From: Davidsoniella eucalypti | Lineage: Eukaryota > Ascomycota > Sordariomycetes > Microascales > Ceratocystidaceae | DNA length: 64,000 bases | Reading direction: 5' to 3' | Assembly (NCBI GenBank): GCA_004009845.1 | Contig: RMBW01000017.1 | Location: forward strand, 349,367-413,366 | Shown: positions 63,321 to 64,000 of the stretch, piece by piece | How the letters are laid out: every line of letters begins with the position of its first letter | How positions within the stretch are numbered: the first letter of the stretch is position 1 | Made by a program: the position numbers and the translations under genes | Notes under the pieces: generated by a model | What the model was told of the DNA's origin: nothing | Seen by the model: only the letters and a program-made list of their open reading frames with translations | The model's database searches: none

Positions 63321-64000
63321 ATGACATTCACCGGCACGCTGCGATGCTTATGCCAGCATACCTCTTCCTTGAACCTCGGTCGCATGCCTCTTCAGATCCA
63401 AACTAGAACTGTACCGGCAATGCTCCTAATAGCAAGGTCATTCTCAGATGGCCATGCAGCCTTAGCAAAGCAGCAACAGATGCCACCACGCCCAAAACCA
63501 CCTCCGGAGGACGAGATCGAAGAAAGCTTTCTCAAAGGCAGCGGGCCTGGTGGCCAAAAGATTGTATGTACGACTCTATGCGCTACTCCATAACTTTAGA
63601 GAGGGTCGTCACTACTTGTATGTTATCATATCAAGCCACATACACTGTGCTAACTATAATTCCATTGCACCAAAGAACAAAACAAACTCCGCTGTCCAAC
63701 TAAAGCACATTCCGACCGGCATCGTAATCAAATCCCAGGCTACACGCTCACGTACCCAGAACCGCAATATTGCACGCGAACTCCTCGCTCAAAAACTCGA
63801 CGAGCTATATAGCGGCGAGCAAAGTCGCACGTCTATAGTCTCTGCTATGAAGAAAAAGAAACAGACTAGCGCTGCCAAAAAGAGCCGACGTAAGTATCGT
63901 GCTCTAGAGGATCAAAAGAATGCTCAACTCAGTGGCTCTGATGCTACTGAGGATAGCGGCGTCGATGGGAAGGATGTGAATGAAGTTGATAACGGAGAGA
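63321..64000 (+). CDS. Mitochondrial class I release-factor-like protein (GGQ), 3' end cut
   Basis: Member of the RF-1 domain family that frees peptides from stalled mitochondrial ribosomes, close to yeast Rso55 and human MTRFR rather than full-length RF1. Two exons seen: 63321-63563 and 63676 to beyond 64000; the frame is still open at the window edge (81 + 108 codons). The first 45 residues are Arg/Ser/Leu-rich without acidic residues before the Asp in FSDGH, fitting a mitochondrial presequence. The catalytic motif GSGPGGQKINKTNSAV (GGQ at 77-79) is joined across the intron, followed by GIVIKSQATRSRTQNRNIAR and a lysine-rich segment (AMKKKKQTSAAKKSRR) for ribosome binding. No codon-recognition domain precedes the GGQ. 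The acceptor is AAG, not the usual TAG/CAG; no other site keeps the motif. Confidence 0.85.

Overview
The window looks like nuclear DNA of a filamentous ascomycete (Pezizomycotina-type). The recognisable proteins are of fungal type. Introns are mostly short, with GTAAGT/GTATG/GTACG donors and CTAAC branch sites. There is an Azf1-type C2H2 regulator with long poly-Gln/His tracts. Species and class cannot be fixed from the sequence. Nothing bacterial, viral or plasmid-like was seen.

Left gene block (1-9.2 kb): CBC1 (nuclear cap-binding subunit, +), a broken polytopic membrane-protein gene (-), SF3B4/HSH49 (U2 snRNP splicing factor, -) and URM1 (ubiquitin-like sulfur carrier, +). URM1 is split into four exons by introns of 167, 522 and 737 nt, so only its last exon lies in an ORF of ordinary length. 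From 9.2 to 13.6 kb there is a convergent intergenic region. AZF1, a four-finger C2H2 transcription factor, lies on the - strand at 13.6-15.7 kb.

Centre (15.7-56.7 kb): about 41 kb in which I find no intact gene, lying upstream of AZF1. It is AT-rich and holds simple repeats (a 160-bp TAC array, a 20-base G run, a 16-base C run), perfect palindromes, clusters of the telobox-like heptamer AACCCTA, and a few short open frames that might be gene relics. It may be an AT-rich isochore, a very large regulatory region of AZF1, or a home for non-coding transcripts; sequence alone does not decide.

Right gene block (56.7-64 kb): FLX1-type mitochondrial FAD carrier (-), TOM7 (-; a 53-residue protein built from five tiny exons and easily missed), ELP2 (Elongator subunit, +), a small subunit of serine palmitoyltransferase (-) and a GGQ-type mitochondrial release-factor-like gene (+, cut by the window end).

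Functional links: CBC1 and SF3B4 act in nuclear pre-mRNA processing. URM1 and ELP2 both feed the wobble-uridine (mcm5s2U34) modification of tRNAs. FLX1, TOM7 and the release-factor-like protein are mitochondrial. Sixteen introns were placed by protein-family continuity; 12 end in TAG, 3 in CAG and 1 in AAG.
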